A stretch of DNA of 6,949 nt from Geminicoccaceae bacterium. GTDB taxonomy: Bacteria > Pseudomonadota > Alphaproteobacteria > Geminicoccales > Geminicoccaceae. The stretch is taken from positions 539 through 7,487 of the forward strand of contig JAGREZ010000308.1 of the NCBI GenBank assembly GCA_020446285.1. The letters run 5' to 3'. Below are positions 6,154-6,949 of this stretch, in pieces (within the stretch, counting starts at the first letter, position 1; every line of letters begins with the position of its first letter). The notes under the pieces were generated by a model. The model was not told the origin of the DNA, did no database searches, and saw only the letters and a program-made list of their open reading frames with translations. The translations under genes were made by a program, and so were the position numbers.

Positions 6154-6949
6154 TCAGCCCGAAGTCTCGATCAGCGCCGCCCTCGCCGTCACCGCCTCGA
6201 TACCGGCGATCGTCGACGCGTTCATGATCAGGTATCTTGCAAGTTCGAGATTGCGCCGCTCGCAGGCCGCACGCCTGCCATTGCCCTCGATCCATTCCAT
6301 GTCGATATTGTGGGCGAGACCGAGTGTGCGGCGGATCATCGAACAGCCGGCATAGCCCACGGCATCCTCGAAGATCGCGCGCATCCGGGCGTCCTGCGCA
6401 CGGGCGAGCGAGAGCCGCCCTTCCTCGCCCTCGAACAGGGATGCGGGCCATGCGTCGCCCGAGGCACCGGCGTTCCACAAGGCAAGGAACTTGTGCGCAA
6501 AGCCGTTCCACACCGCCTCGGTCGTCTCCAGCAGCCATTGCCTGTAGGCATCGTGCGCGCCCTCGGTCGTCTCGTGGCCACGCTGGCTGAAAAAGGCGAG
6601 CAGGAGGTTGCCGATCAGCTTGCCGACATCGAAGCCGATCGGCCCGAAAAAGGCGAATTCCGGATCGATGACGCGCGTGTCCGTTTCGGTGATCATGATC
6701 GAACCCGTGTGCAGGTCGCCATGCAGCAGCGCCTCGCTGCGTGTGAGAAAGGCATGCTTGAGCTCGGACACGGCACGCTTGAGCCCCCCGTCCTCGCGGA
6801 TGGCCGCGGCATCCGCGTCGAGCTCCGGGCTCGTCCAGCGATTGAGCTCGGCAATCCGGTAGGGGTCGGTGAAGATCAGATCCTCGGTGATCCGGCACAG
6901 TTCGGTGTTGCCGCAGAAAAGGGCGACCAGCGCCTTCTTGTCGCCCGCC
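6154..6949 (-). CDS. mtnK: S-methyl-5-thioribose kinase (N-terminus beyond window)
   Basis: These are the C-terminal 264 residues of a choline-kinase-fold small-molecule kinase that phosphorylates methylthioribose on its 1-OH with ATP, the step just before MtnA. The visible motifs are NTELCRITEDLIFTDPY (14-30 of the fragment), the catalytic loop ALLHGDLHTGSIM with the base Asp, and the metal-binding DPE in RVIDPEFAFFGPIGFDVG, which replaces the protein-kinase DFG. Residues further on (AGCSMIRRTLGLAHN and the C-terminal helix) fit the family end. The nucleotide-binding N-lobe lies right of 6949, so its intactness cannot be judged. An internal ATG at 6771 is only codon 60 of the fragment, since the frame and the family similarity continue upstream to the window edge. 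The stop is 4 bases from that of the opposing lysozyme gene, with no evident terminator between them. Confidence 0.93.
   Translation of the reverse strand, partial: AGDKKALVALFCGNTELCRITEDLIFTDPYRIAELNRWTSPELDADAAAIREDGGLKRAVSELKHAFLTRSEALLHGDLHTGSIMITETDTRVIDPEFAFFGPIGFDVGKLIGNLLLAFFSQRGHETTEGAHDAYRQWLLETTEAVWNGFAHKFLALWNAGASGDAWPASLFEGEEGRLSLARAQDARMRAIFEDAVGYAGCSMIRRTLGLAHNIDMEWIEGNGRRAACERRNLELARYLIMNASTIAGIEAVTARAALIETSG

Noticed and set aside
6146..6157. Small palindrome CTGAC-GG-GTCAG between the convergent stops of the lysozyme gene and mtnK.
   Set aside because: The arms are only 5 bp, the loop is 2 bases and there is no T-tract. The symmetry largely follows from two facing TGA stops, so it is not a credible terminator.
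6089..6898. 269-codon minus-strand frame overlapping mtnK.
   Set aside because: It is the wrong frame: the MtnK motifs (HGDLHTGSI, DPEFAF) are in the frame ending at 6154, which continues to the window edge.

Overview
The window is dense, GC-rich chromosomal coding DNA. It most likely comes from an alphaproteobacterium. The support is a full-length sigma-32 (RpoH) protein resembling the alphaproteobacterial RpoH2 type, a Gram-negative lipid A/Kdo gene pair (waaA-lpxK), a ubiquinone-type FAD hydroxylase, and an MtnA with the [18 protein letters not shown] motif that I associate with alphaproteobacteria. The genus cannot be fixed by reading alone.

Layout from the right edge to the left. The minus strand carries the 3' part of mtnK (methylthioribose kinase, cut by the window end at 6949). 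Facing it on the plus strand, only 4 bases away, is a gene for a peptidoglycan-binding plus GH19-type lysozyme/chitinase (5322-6149). A 118-bp AT-richer divergent gap follows (5204-5321). A tight minus-strand run then reads mtnA (4106-5203), waaA (ends 2770), lpxK (1772-2773, 4-bp GTGA overlap with waaA), rpoH (810-1697) and a UbiH/UbiF/VisC/COQ6-family FAD monooxygenase (758 leftwards, cut at base 1).

How the genes fit together. mtnK and mtnA encode two consecutive steps of methylthioadenosine salvage (methylthioribose to its 1-phosphate, then to methylthioribulose-1-phosphate), but the opposing lysozyme gene splits them. waaA and lpxK encode the Kdo transferase and the lipid A 4'-kinase of LPS core/lipid A assembly. 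rpoH follows lpxK after 74 bases, so it may be partly co-transcribed with the envelope genes. The last gene probably acts in quinone biosynthesis.

I see no CRISPR array, tRNA or rRNA gene, transposase, or other clear sign of a new defence or mobile system. Most of the window is housekeeping. The points worth a second look are the isolated lysozyme between mtnK and mtnA, a 10-residue triplicated acidic tail on WaaA, the unclear non-ATG start of waaA, a 16-bp tandem duplication just before the rpoH ribosome binding site, and an inverted repeat that exactly flanks a candidate mtnA -10 element.
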